From: Lutjanus erythropterus
Taxonomy: Eukaryota; Chordata; Actinopteri; Lutjaniformes; Lutjanidae
Direction: 5' to 3'
Assembly: GCA_020091685.1 (NCBI GenBank)
Contig: CM034591.1
Location: 31,393,555 to 31,457,554, forward strand
DNA length: 64,000 nucleotides
How positions within the stretch are numbered: position 1 is the stretch's first letter; the number at the start of each line of letters is the position of its first letter. Positions 25,187-35,252 of this stretch are shown piece by piece. The position numbers were made by a program, and so were the translations under genes. A model generated the notes under the pieces. It saw nothing but the letters and a program-made list of their open reading frames with translations. It searched no databases and was not told the DNA's origin.

Positions 25187-25830
25187 TAACGATTAGTCAA
25201 TTAGTTGCTAACCATTAAACGAAAGGAGCAATATGTAGCAGTTGTGCATCCATAAATGATAACTGCCATCCAAATAGTGAGTTGGAGCCATAGACTGTAT
25301 ACTATACAGGTTGAATTTCTACGTAACATATAATTATTAACATATGATCTACGGTTGAAGAGACTTCTCTCTCCATGCCCTGAATTTAACTGTTCTAAGC
25401 AGCTACTCCTTCTAAAAGATTAATGATTTCTTATGACTCATAAAGACAGACATTTGGCATTAATTTGACCTCTAGTAAACACAAAACTGGCAAACAAAAA
25501 CAGCCAGGAATGGAAAAGTTAAAGGAAGACACCACAGCTGTAGCACTGCTGTCAGAGCAGCAAGTATTTCCATTTAGCATGTTTCCTTAATTTCTTGGTC
25601 ATTTTATGATTTATTACAATAAATATATTACAGATTTCTCCTTTAACAGTCTGGTTTCTTTAGTACTCTGTGGCAGCAAACTAAATTATCTTGGGGTTGT
25701 GGACATTTGAGGATGTCACATTGGGCTATGGGAAACAGTGATTACCATTTTCTGACATTTTATGGACCAAACAACTAATCAACTAATCCAGAAAATGATA
25801 AACAGATTCATCAATAATGAAATTAGTTAG
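25187..25830. mobile_element. Inverted-repeat element split by a second repeat
   Basis: GAGCTGTAACGATTAGTCAA near 25187 resembles the left end of the element at 53986. The matching middle and right part (CTCTGTGGCAGCAAACTAAA, GGGGTTGTGGAC, TTTTATGGACCAAACAACTA) resumes only near 25645. About 420 bp beginning AAAGGAGCAATATGTAGCAG sits between. A later insertion into an older element explains this, with approximate limits. Confidence 0.45.
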
Positions 25831-26189
25831 ATGCCTGACAATGCAGCAATTCACAAAACACAGAGCAAGAACAAATGACATTTTGCCCCCCAAAGGCCAA
25901 AAGTTTGTTACTTTTTTCCAGACAGTTTTCTCAGAATTCATCCTGAAATTGGGCCACGGCCTCTGCAGCCCAGCCCACGATAAAACTTGCCACAATAAAG
26001 AAGGCGGTGTCCGTGGTGACACTAGTGGTGTCAGTAACCCAGCCTGACTGACAGAGCATGGTTACTCTACTCTGCTCTGATTGGCTGCCCTAATCTGTCA
26101 ACGGTGAAAACAGGAACTGTCTGTGCCGAGTGGGCGTGCTTGCAAACAGAAAAGCTGGGTGGGTGGAGGGGCAAGGCCGCTCATATGCG

Positions 26190-26217
26190 TACACACACAT
26201 ACACACACACACACACA
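26190..26217. repeat. (AC)n microsatellite
   Basis: A 28-bp AC run with one AT interruption in intron 8. Confidence 0.85.
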
Positions 26218-27020
26218 AACATACTCACTGTTGTGGTAAAACTCAGGGTTTAGATATGTTGCACAAAATGCTCACATGTCATTATATTCCGCCAACGGTG
26301 TTTTCACTTTGACTGGTTTCAAGAGGAAAAAAATACAATAACAATATCGAATAGCATGAAGGCAGGAATTTGACTTTAATGAAAAACATGAAGGAAACTT
26401 TCAGATCAAAAAATCTTGACAATGAGTTTCCTTGCTGCTAAAATAATCATATCAAACCACAACTCAAGGTCTACATATAGTAAAAGTTTCCTGGATAGCA
26501 ACAGATTTGCATCATAAAACCCCATGCAAATACAGTACATGTGAGAAAAAAAAAGGTTGGCTCGGGAGTTTGAGTAGGCTTCACAAAATAAACAGTTGGC
26601 AGGTGTTAATGTTATTGTTAGTGGAAGAGCACCGTGTAAACCACAGCAATGCTTTCTTTGGAGAGAGAAAGACAGAAATGGGGTTAGTGAAGCCCCTGTG
26701 GAGAAATGTGCAACATGAAGAGCACATCACAACTGTCTCTGCTGTCAGTCAAACTTCTTGTCATTACCTTGGGAGATTAACTATGGCAGGAAGCAGCATA
26801 CCCTAAGGAATGTAAAGTGAAGCTTGAGAGAATCTGTGTAAATGTCTGTAAAATGAGTAGCACGAAAATGACTTAGGGGCTCAAATACCTTAGCACCTAA
26901 AACAGAATAAGATCATTAAGATTGCTCCCTTGTCTAACCTGTTTTGCTCCCCAAGGATTTTTTAAAAATGTAACGTATGTAGATGGTCTAAAATTCCTTC
27001 ATGAGAACCTCTCATCTCAC

Positions 27021-27147
27021 CTGAAAGGTAGGTGAAACGTTGCGACTGGCTCCTTTTCCGCTTGCCATTGCAGACATAATACTGCACCTGGACAGCTGAG
27101 CCCACAGTTTTACTGTGGTAGGGAGGGACCTCCACCACGATACATGA
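27021..27147 (-). CDS. nfatc3: nfatc3 exon 8: end of Rel-homology region (IPT/TIG part)
   Basis: The acceptor TTTTTTGTAG precedes TCATGTATC, and the exon ends TTTCAG before GTGAGA. The 127 bases give 42 codons plus the first base of the next. The peptide reads [11 protein letters not shown], then [18 protein letters not shown] and [20 protein letters not shown] is the conserved end of the NFAT dimerisation domain and carries the basic KRKR nuclear localisation signal, which calcineurin-driven dephosphorylation unmasks in the family. The frame is intact and joins in phase with exons 7 and 9. Confidence 0.93.
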
Positions 27148-27312
27148 CTACAAAAAACATTACACATTATTCACACCCACTTATCGCAGACAAAACACAG
27201 TATTTTCATACAAGAAAATGAAATAATAATACAAAAAATAGAAAGGTTTATTGGAGTGCAAATATTACAGATGAAATGCTCTAAAATAACAAATAAACAA
27301 ATCTCTACTTAC
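27148..27312 (-). other. nfatc3: nfatc3 intron 7 (165 bp)
   Basis: This is a short AT-rich intron with donor GTAAGTAG and acceptor TTTTTTGTAG. Nothing else is seen. It is far shorter than the other introns. Confidence 0.9.
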
Positions 27313-27368
27313 TCCTTGAGATTTCTCACGGATAATTTTCGCCTCAACTTCCCATTGTGGTCGTCCAT
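27313..27368 (-). CDS. nfatc3: nfatc3 exon 7: small Rel-homology exon
   Basis: An exon of only 56 bases. The acceptor CCTTCTAG precedes ATGGACGACC, and the end GGA is followed by GTAAGT. Its first two bases finish an aspartate codon begun by the last G of exon 6. The 18 following codons read GRPQWEVEAKIIREKSQG. This matches the conserved NFAT segment between the GSNF-PESK loop and the end of the C-terminal Rel (IPT) subdomain. It is too small to find by open-frame length alone, but both splice sites and both phases fit. Confidence 0.92.
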
Positions 27369-29184
27369 CTAGAAGGAATGATTAAGAACAAAACATTACA
27401 TGTTAAAATATATCTAGCAAACTTTTGCTGTACATACGACAGTAAATACTTTGATCACCCCTCACATCTCATTCTGTTTCTTTATATTTAAAGGTATAAT
27501 ATGAAATATTTTCCTAAAAAGCAACGTATAGACTGATGTAAATATAATCCATTTCAATCATTACTTATGACAAACAAATTGAGTGAATATAAGTTGTGAA
27601 ATGAATATATAAATATAACCTGATTTGATACTTACCACAGAAGCAGTAATAAACCCAGGTCACACATGAACAATAATCACTACAGATTTATACTTAGAGA
27701 CCTCAGAATATAAGCATGATATTTTTATACTTTCCTCATCTGGAGTAGCTCTCTTTCTCTATTTTCTATTTTCCTACAGATGATGTCAGTGTGCAGTGCT
27801 CTCTCAAATAGACAGGGCTTAACAACCACATGAGGCTTCAGAAAAGCACACGATTTCAATTTGTTCTGAAGGACCAAGAGACATCAAAATGATGTCATTT
27901 TTAAAGGCCCAGAAGCCCCATGGAGAAAATCTTAGCAGCTATTAAATAGTAATCAAATGTCCAAATATCCTGCTGTTTGTCTTGCCTGGTTAAAATTATG
28001 GAGAGAGCAGTGGAATAATTGCATTTATTTTAAAATGCCTTTACACGCTGCCAGGTTTCTGGCTAGAAAACATCCTTTCCAGTTTTCCTATGAGGGATCT
28101 AATTATTTGGCCAGACATCTTAGGGGCAGCTGCTTGAAGGGAAGCAGTCGGGGTGAAAACACTGACAGGCTTGCCGTGGTGGTTGGAAGAAATCACAGTC
28201 ATCACAGCTTTGAGAAGAATAAAAACTTTGACAACTAAGTTAGTACTGTGTAGTCTCTCAGCAAAGGCAGACTCATTTTGCAGTCACCTGTTTGATGGTG
28301 CTCACATGGTGGAAGCATACTCTGCACCTGCATGGCCTCTTCCTCAAAACCCAAAGGATTCCCCCAAATACCGCTGTCAGACATCTGCAACATGTCTGCA
28401 GAAAGGACTAGCCTATATGTTCATTCTAACAAAGTAAGCACTCAACTGTCAGCCTCATAACATTTAGACTATTCAACAATTCTACCAAAATCCACCCTCT
28501 ACTGTTGCTTTAAGTAGATGATTTACCTGTTCTGATCTCACCCTTGCATTAGCCTTAGTGTTTGTAATCCACTGCCAATTGTAACCTTAAAGAGATTCTT
28601 TCTATTGTGAAGAAGAGCTTAACTTGTAGATGACAGAGTTTTTTTTTCCTCCAATAACCTTGAATGTCTTTGCAGCTGACAGCAGTGCATTATTGCCGTG
28701 CAGCTTGTTGACATTCAACAGGCAGGAGCAAGGGCCCCACATGCTCCGTCAGACAACAAGCACCAACAGGAACCTCATACCTTGCTAAGACAATGACTCG
28801 AATCATCCACAGACAGCCTGCACACCCCAGTCTGAGGGGGGAAAGAAGAACATGCCCCCATTGTGCCGGAAGATCGAGTGAAAATAAAGATGGTGATTAC
28901 TGTTTATGTTGTAACATCTTTGCAAGAGTTGTTTGGCTTTTGCAACAGAAACAACACAGTGACTACAGAGTCACTACTCAAGACAGCCAGTCTTATAACC
29001 TTTAAAGTCCACTACTTTATATAAACATTCACCCTCGTAAAGTTGAAATACTCAGACCAATTATGGGCTTATTTCTAACTTTAATGTTTGATGACGTCCC
29101 TTTGTTTGTCCTCCCTTTCCTTTTTCTTTTATTCCTTCTAAAACAAAAATGAATTAATTAACAAACAAATATAATTCTTATTCT

Positions 29185-29470
29185 CAGAGACAAGACCATA
29201 TAACTCCAATCCTTGTAACATTACACTGGCTACCTGGTAGATACAGAATTGATTTTAAACTTTTACTTTTTACCTTTAAAGCCCTACACGGCCTTGTCAC
29301 ATGAGCGTAGCAGCTGCCCTCCCTCTGCAGGAAGGCCCATCCTACCTGTTCTACCAACAGAATTCCCTACCTGAGCAACTCAGGTTAGCAAACTGTACGT
29401 TCTTTTAAATCGCTCTGCAAAACTTACTTTTATAAGACTTTATAAGGCTTTTTATAGTAAATCTGTTGTT
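29185..29470 (+). mobile_element. Relic of a non-LTR (L2/Rex-like) LINE reverse transcriptase C-terminus
   Basis: One frame reads HITPILVTLHWLPGRYRIDF and then KLLLFTFKALHGLVT before stops. The LHWLPVxxRIDFKxLLLTFKALHGL block is a well-known signature near the C-terminus of L2/CR1/Rex-type reverse transcriptases. Further on, short matches (RIPYLS, then FKSLCKTYFY) resemble the end of these proteins but in shifted frames. It is a 5'-truncated, decayed copy, about 0.3 kb long. Confidence 0.6.
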
Positions 29471-29706
29471 TATCTAGGTTCTATCCCTCTTTTATCACTT
29501 GTATTTAACAGTTTTTAGTACATTCTGTTTTATTGTATCTTATATTTGACATAGTTTTAATTTATATTGTTATGTTTATATTGTTTTTATCTGGTCAGTG
29601 TGTACAATTTTTACCTGATTCACAGATACAGTATCACAAATTGAAACAGTTTTTTAAAGAATTTACTTAATGTAAATGCGTTCATTGTGTGGGCTTTCAG
29701 CATATT

Positions 29707-29899
29707 GGAGCTGCAATGATGAGTTGATTAATAGTTTAGTTGTCAACTATCAGATTAATCACCAAATATTTTGATAATCAACTAATCATTTTGAGTCATT
29801 TTCAGAAAAAATAGCTTAGCTTGTCAACTGTGAATAATTCCAGTTTCATTAGTCCTCTGTGACACTAAGCTGAATGTCTTTGGGGTTGTGGACAAAACT
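29707..29899. mobile_element. Truncated copy of the dispersed inverted-repeat element
   Basis: It begins GAGCTGCAATGATGAGTTGA, then has alternating TTAAT/ATTAA terminal sequence, followed by TTAGTCCTCTGTGACACTAA and TTTGGGGTTGTGGAC. These follow the order seen in the fuller copy at 53986-54323. The right half is missing. Confidence 0.5.
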
Positions 29900-31040
29900 T
29901 AAAATCCTCAAGAACTAAGTAAAGGTTACATTAAGGTAGCAAAATAGAGAAAACATACCAAAGCTACACCAAGAGACAGCAAACCTAATGTTTTTGTTAC
30001 AGTTTGAAATGATCTGCTTTGAAAGAGAAACAAATCTCACATGAACAAATTCTAGTATCTCTGTTTCTGTGTGTAGTCAAATCACTTATAGTAACATCTC
30101 ATAATCTCTATGTACTAGCAACAATAGGCCAGTCTCTTCAGCTCTTCATGGATCAACTGTTTGTCAATTATGAGAGATGGTGGAAAAATATCTGTCACTG
30201 CCTCTCAGTCTGTCTTTCTTTTCTTCCGTTCCTGTACTTACTCCAATCAGTGCCTTTCTCTACTAAAGCAGGCGGATTAGTTGTGATGAGGGGGATCATT
30301 TACACAAACCTAATCAACATCATCTTCCCCTCCCCTTTCATATTCCTTCTGTCTCCATCCACAGTCTGCTGCCTTCATGCACCATGGGGCCCCAGCTTTC
30401 CTCCCTACCCAAGATGCACCTCTCCAAGATTTCCACTTGCTGCTGTTCTTAAAACTTGACCATCAGTGAGTTGTTTCAACCATGCTACTTTTCTCTGCCA
30501 TGCTTCACCTGGTACACCTCAAAGAGCTAAAGACATTCCTTTAGGCTGCTTTAAGAGAATGGCTCTCACTCACAAACACAACACCACTCAACTTTCTGCC
30601 ATGTGTGAACTTGATTCTGTTGCTCTACATCACAGAGGAACCTCAGGCAGGCAGAGACTGGCTCCATGAATGTTATCCATTTAAAATTTCCATCCAAGGG
30701 AACAGCTATTACATGTGTTTTGATTACAAAGTGGTGTGCAAAAGAGAAAAAAGATAAGGCAAAGAAAGACGGGTGACTTAAAAGAAACAGGATGAATAGC
30801 GAGTTTAACTAAGTAATCTCTTTAGCCTGGGTATTTGTTAAACGGATATAAGCAACTTTTACAGTCACAAATACTAATTTTAGGAAACACAGGCTCATTC
30901 TACATTCTTCCTGACTCACAAGCTCCCACCTTCTCCATACAGGTGGCACTAGCAACAAACAGGAATTCATACTGCAGCAACAGTGGTCCTGCACTGGCTT
31001 GCATATTTAATAGTCATATTTGCCTGTCCTGTTAAATGTG

Positions 31041-31083
31041 TCATGCCACTCCTATCCAAAAAGCACGGATAGGAGTGGCATGA
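31041..31083. repeat. Perfect hairpin: 17-bp arms, 9-nt loop
   Basis: The left arm is 31041-31057 and the right arm 31067-31083. The arms are exact reverse complements and contain CCACTCCTATCC and GGATAGGAGTGG. The loop is AAAAAGCAC. No annotated element here explains it. It could be a foldback remnant or a structured RNA segment in the intron. Confidence 0.8.
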
Positions 31084-32085
31084 AAAGTCTTGCCTACCCT
31101 CAAACAGTGTGTAGTGAATCTACTATATGCTGTATAACTATATGCGGTTGAAAAATTCATACCTATTTATTTTTGTGCAATATAATGATTATAACTCATT
31201 AACAATATCGATTGTGTTAATATTGGAAAGAAAATACAGTGGAAATACTGTGATGTAAAAAGTGCATGTATCAGGATATACACTGTGTATTTTCTCATAA
31301 TCTGAGAGTACAGTATTATCTCATGCCTGCTTGACAGATAACATTACAAGCAGGCACAAATCTGTTCTGCATTTGACAAAATGCCCTGTAGGAATAGAGG
31401 ACTTGTTTAGGCTGAGATAATGACAGATGTGATCTGACAACTGATACACACACACATTTTGAATTTTATTGTGATAATATTGGTCATATTTCAGAAACAA
31501 CAGTGAGAATTGATATGTAATAGGAATACAAAAGTAAAAAGAGCTCTTTGCAGTAAGGAAAAAATGTGGCTTTATGGGTTTTTAAGAGCAAAATGGAGTA
31601 CTAGCTGAAACATTCACTGTATTACACTGTAATAAATGCTAAGAAACCAGGTCTACTACTTAAAAATACTAATTAAGACCTTTTTTTAATGTTTCTCTGT
31701 CAGAGGGGTCCACAGTAAAAGCACTGCTGTTCCCTACTGGGATGTTCAGAACAGAAATCCAAATCTAGAATTGACATTTAGAGCAACCCCTACAGATAAG
31801 TATGAGCCATGATTCCTATTAAATCTTCAGACTTTATTGCTGACGTCTGTAAAATTTGCAAGCTAGCCTCATGTATAGATGTATTAATGTACCTCAAAGT
31901 TTGTTTTCTGCTGCGGAAGAATATAATTGTCCAACTGACAACATAAATGACATATGAAATGTTTTACTCATGGTGCCCAATCTGCCAGACAACTATCAAA
32001 CACCATTTCTGACACACATAATTGGCACAAGCTGTTTGTGCAGTGGTGGTTCAAGACTAAGCTGCTGTGCGAACATAACACTTAC

Positions 32086-32226
32086 CAGGGCCTTTCTCCA
32101 GGAAAATGACCTTGGACTCTGGGAAGAAGTTGGAACCAGTGATGACCATCTCTTCTCCCCCGCTGACCAGGCAGCTGGTCAGGCTGGATTTCTCAACCTG
32201 GGGCAGCTCTTGAGCTGAACGCTGGG
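32086..32226 (-). CDS. nfatc3: nfatc3 exon 6: start of C-terminal Rel (IPT) subdomain
   Basis: The acceptor CTCCCAG precedes CCCAGCGTTC, and the exon ends CCTG before GTAAGTG. The first two bases complete a serine codon begun by exon 5, giving [13 protein letters not shown] and then [20 protein letters not shown] and [14 protein letters not shown] and the GSNF-PESK loop are hallmarks of the NFAT dimerisation subdomain. The 141 bases contain no frameshift. A second AG five bases inside the exon could also act as an acceptor but would break the frame. Confidence 0.93.
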
Positions 32227-32611
32227 CTGGGAGAGACGCAGCGGGGGTTAAGGAGAAAAGAGGATGATCATTTGCTGAGCTGTAGTTACTCACGCTGCAG
32301 TGTAGTTTTTAGTGTAGACTATGCAGTCCCTCCAGGATTTTGCAGGATTTGGGTGGGGGGGTTTCTGCAGCCTAAAAGGCCTAATTTCGCAACAGCTTCC
32401 GTAAAAGAATTTGATGCACGTTGCAATGTGGTAGCTGCATGTTTTTAATGACACTGCAGGAGCAAGTGAAAACTGCAAATATGTATGTAATGTATATTTC
32501 ATTAAAAAAAGCATCTTGTTCCAGTGAGAATTAAACTGCACCCTGTTCTGTGTGTTCCAAGACAACGTTGCCAAAAAGGCTCAGTATTGCAAAAATTCTA
32601 ACAAAATATGC

Positions 32612-32659
<48 letters not shown>

Positions 32660-32660
32660 T
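32612..32660. repeat. (ATT)16 microsatellite
   Basis: A 49-bp pure ATT/TAT triplet run in intron 5. It yields artificial isoleucine runs in open frames on both strands. Confidence 0.95.
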
Positions 32661-33066
32661 GCATCTGGGGATATTCCACAAAGAAGCAAAATCTTTTGAG
32701 CTCAAACAATAAAACCGCAAGCACAAAATTATAAAATATAAAACAGAGCACCAATAATTTTAAAACCATGACAAACCTTGTGTTCTTTTCAGTACTTGTG
32801 ACAAAATAAAAAAATAACAATGCTAAATAATAATAATAAAACATTGAGTCAGTTCATTGAGATTTTCATGTATGATGTTTTATGGGGACTGCTATGATTG
32901 GTGGAACTCGAGAAAGCTATGATGATTGGTCAGATTTGTGTAAACTTGCAGTGACTGGACAAAATTGCAAGGTCACTTATTATTTATGGAGACTGGCTGA
33001 GCAAACAATAGATTAAATCAACGCCCTAAATCACCAGACTGCAAGCTTGCTAATTTGTGTGGAAAG

Positions 33067-33068
<2 letters not shown>

Positions 33069-33104
<36 letters not shown>
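33069..33104. repeat. (GT)18 microsatellite
   Basis: A 36-bp pure GT run in intron 5, about 80 bp from the donor of exon 5 and next to the deletion-rich block that spans exons 4 and 5. Confidence 0.95.
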
Positions 33105-33112
<8 letters not shown>

Positions 33113-33185
33113 ACTCATCTGTGTGTTTTTTCTGAATGAATGTGTTTCAGTGTGTGAGTGTGCATGTGTGGGAAGTTGACACTAC

Positions 33186-33354
33186 AGCACTCCACAGGAA
33201 TAGAGGCAGCCTGCAGCGACAGCACCTTCCCATTGGGTTGAGGATGTGCACTGAACACCACGCTGACCCGTGTGTTCTTTCTTCCTATATCCGCTCTCCC
33301 TTCCGCAGTTCAATGTCTGAGTTCCGCAGCTTAAGGATGCCAGCACAGTCGATA
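33186..33354 (-). CDS. nfatc3: nfatc3 exon 5: Rel-homology region, with frame-breaking deletions
   Basis: The acceptor CCTTGCAG precedes TATCGACTGT, and the exon ends TGCT before GTAGTG; both phases fit exons 4 and 6. It starts [21 protein letters not shown] and then shifts frame. Segments matching RKNTR, VVF and [15 protein letters not shown] continue in other frames. Compared with the family (about 173 bases expected), 169 are present. One base is missing near 33290, two near 33250 and one near 33241. The part encodes the end of the DNA-binding subdomain. As written it cannot be translated through. Confidence 0.85.
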
Positions 33355-33871
33355 CTGCAAGGTAGAGGGAAAATAGTTGGCTCCATACGGCACCACCGGC
33401 ATGGCAATCATCTAAGGTATATTTAAGTAGTCAAGGCCTGGGAGTGATAAAACCAACCACAGACCCAGCAGGAGACTGGCAATGAGAGGCAAATTAAGTG
33501 TTGAATCACAAAATAAAAATGCCTGTGAATATGATTTATTACAGCTGTAAATGAGAAAATCCCTACCAAACCCCTTCCAATGGAGTCCAATATAAACGAA
33601 ACCAGACCTTATATAAATATAATCATTCAGGTGATGCACAATCATAAATATTGAATAAAGTTTGTTTCTCTGCTCCATGGAAACCTCAAATTTTCCTTCT
33701 GCACCCTCTCTCTTGTTGGTTTAAATCGAGAAAATCTATTAAATCCTCTTTGGAAGATGTTACATGACCGAATGATCATAAATGTGGTTATTCTTTCACT
33801 GGATGGGAATTCCTTCACGGTGGTAAGCTCATAACTGAGTAATGTAACCCTGTAATGCTTCTGACACCTAC
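33355..33871 (-). other. nfatc3: nfatc3 intron 4 (517 bp)
   Basis: Donor GTAGGTG and acceptor CCTTGCAG. The sequence is AT-rich, and no repeat family or coding segment is recognised. Confidence 0.8.
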
Positions 33872-34064
33872 CTGGCTGACATGTTGTTTTCGGCAGAGAG
33901 GAATTTCGAGAACTTTGGTGCTGAGACTATAATCTCTTGGCTGGCTGTGGCTACGGTTTTCCCGGTGATCCGGTGCACCTGGTAGAAAGCGTGCGCCTCA
34001 AGTAACGGTCGTCTGCTGTCCGATGAACATCTGCAGGTTGACGGGCTTCGCTGTAGCCAATGAG
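33872..34064 (-). CDS. nfatc3: nfatc3 exon 4: DNA-binding Rel subdomain, with frame-breaking deletions
   Basis: The acceptor ATGTCTCAG precedes CTCATTGGCT, and the exon ends GCCAG before GTAGGTG; phase 0 in and 2 out match the family. Blocks corresponding to [30 protein letters not shown] and TKVLEI are all recognisable but in three different frames. The family's usual length here is 200 bases; 193 are present. Missing bases fall near 34048 (two), 34020, 33995, 33922, 33896 and 33890. All changes are deletions and several sit in short same-base runs. This core region cannot be absent from a working NFAT, so sequence error is the likeliest cause. Confidence 0.85.
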
Positions 34065-34542
34065 CTGAGACATGACAGAGAAAGAGAGAGAAAAACAGAA
34101 TGAAAACAGATGTGAGTTCTCAGGGTCCAGATGAGAGGTGTGAACAAAGGAATACTCTCTTCATTTCCATGGCCGTCAGAAGGCCACTTTTTGGAAGGAA
34201 TCTAAATGTCAGGTCGAGGGTGTTGCGATATTTCTGGCAGGGCCACTGGAGATTCATCTGGTGTTTTGGCCTCCAACCAGTTTGACACTGATGTTTTCAA
34301 CTAATAGTCTTATAATTTTTCCCTTGCATGCATTGCCCTTAACAGGATTCTGTGCAGGACACTGTTACCTCCAAACCTTACCAGAACCTTGAAACCTTGT
34401 CTGTTAATCGTTCCAAGACCAAATAAAAGTCATATGGTGTCTGCACCTGCTACCACAAGAAAGAAAACTAAGAGAAAGCAAAAACGCTGAGCTGGCTTTA
34501 AGACAGGGTCTCAAATTGCCTAAATTGGGGTCTAAACTGCTT

Positions 34543-34548
<6 letters not shown>

Positions 34549-34592
<44 letters not shown>

Positions 34593-34605
34593 ATATATAT
34601 ATATA
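34549..34605. repeat. (AT)n microsatellite
   Basis: A 57-bp AT run with short AC interruptions, in intron 3 about 0.5 kb upstream of exon 4. Confidence 0.9.
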
Positions 34606-35240
34606 GGCAGGCTGAGGGCAGGCAGTGACTGAATTCCAACTCTAGAGTGTGTATTTTCGGAGCAGTGGGCTTATATTTTCAGCATAATGGACTTAGCTTT
34701 ACATTGACAGACAATTGAGAGTTATTAACACCTGATCAAGTTACAGTGTAGGGCTCAACCTCACTTCTTATTGTCAATTTACGATGCTGCACTCATTGGT
34801 GCTCCTACAGCTTCCCCATGTCTGGAGAAGAGTGCAGGGGGGGTGCTTATGAAAAGAGCAAATAGTTGGTGTACTAAACTAAAACTAAAACATCATCTCA
34901 ATTAACAAAATCAACAAAAGTCAACTCCACATGGCCAAAGTTGTACAAATGCAAAAAATGAATGAATTCATCTGTGGAAGTGTGAATTGTACTGAGCTTA
35001 AATACTCTAAAAAATAATAAATTTAACATAAAATTATACAAAAAGCATCATTCACACCATCTTCTGTGAGGTCCTGCGTATATAAAAAGCCTTTTAATGG
35101 TTGCACTGTGGTTAAAGGAAAAAAATGCTAGTAAAAATGTCAACAGCCTTTTCAAATCCAGTGCTTCATGTGTGCCAGCACGGTCGCCATGGGGCATCAA
35201 CACTAGCAGCTGCCCTGTGCATTAGTCCCTCACTGCTGCA

Positions 35241-35252
35241 CCCCCCCCCCCC
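35241..35252. repeat. Poly-C run of 12
   Basis: Twelve consecutive C bases, plus one just before in the CA context. Runs like this are prone to length errors. Confidence 0.9.

Larger units (their letters stand above)
24234..27020 (-). other. nfatc3: nfatc3 intron 8 (2.8 kb, no gene seen)
   Basis: Donor GTGAGATG is at the right and acceptor CCTGTAG at the left. It contains a split inverted-repeat element at about 25190-25830, a near-perfect 14-bp direct duplication (ttctgtatatttaa at 25037-25050 and 25052-25065) and a CA repeat at 26190-26217. Short open frames have no recognised domain. Confidence 0.8.
27369..32085 (-). other. nfatc3: nfatc3 intron 6 (4.7 kb, no gene seen)
   Basis: Donor GTAAGTG is at the right and acceptor TTCTAG at the left. 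It holds a LINE reverse-transcriptase relic near 29185-29470, an inverted-repeat-element fragment at 29707-29899 and a perfect hairpin at 31041-31083. The open frame of 146 codons at 30019-30459 on the opposite strand has no recognisable domain. The rest is AT-rich intron. Confidence 0.8.
32227..33185 (-). other. nfatc3: nfatc3 intron 5 (about 1 kb, no gene seen)
   Basis: Donor GTAGTGTC is at the right and acceptor CTCCCAG at the left. It contains an ATT repeat at 32612-32660 and a GT repeat at 33069-33104. The segment from about 32330 (CCTCCAGGATTTTGCAGG) resembles a dispersed fish repeat, judged from memory only. Confidence 0.75.

Noticed and set aside
30019..30459. 146-codon frame antisense to nfatc3 intron 6
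   Set aside because: No recognisable motif, no splice context and ordinary intron composition.
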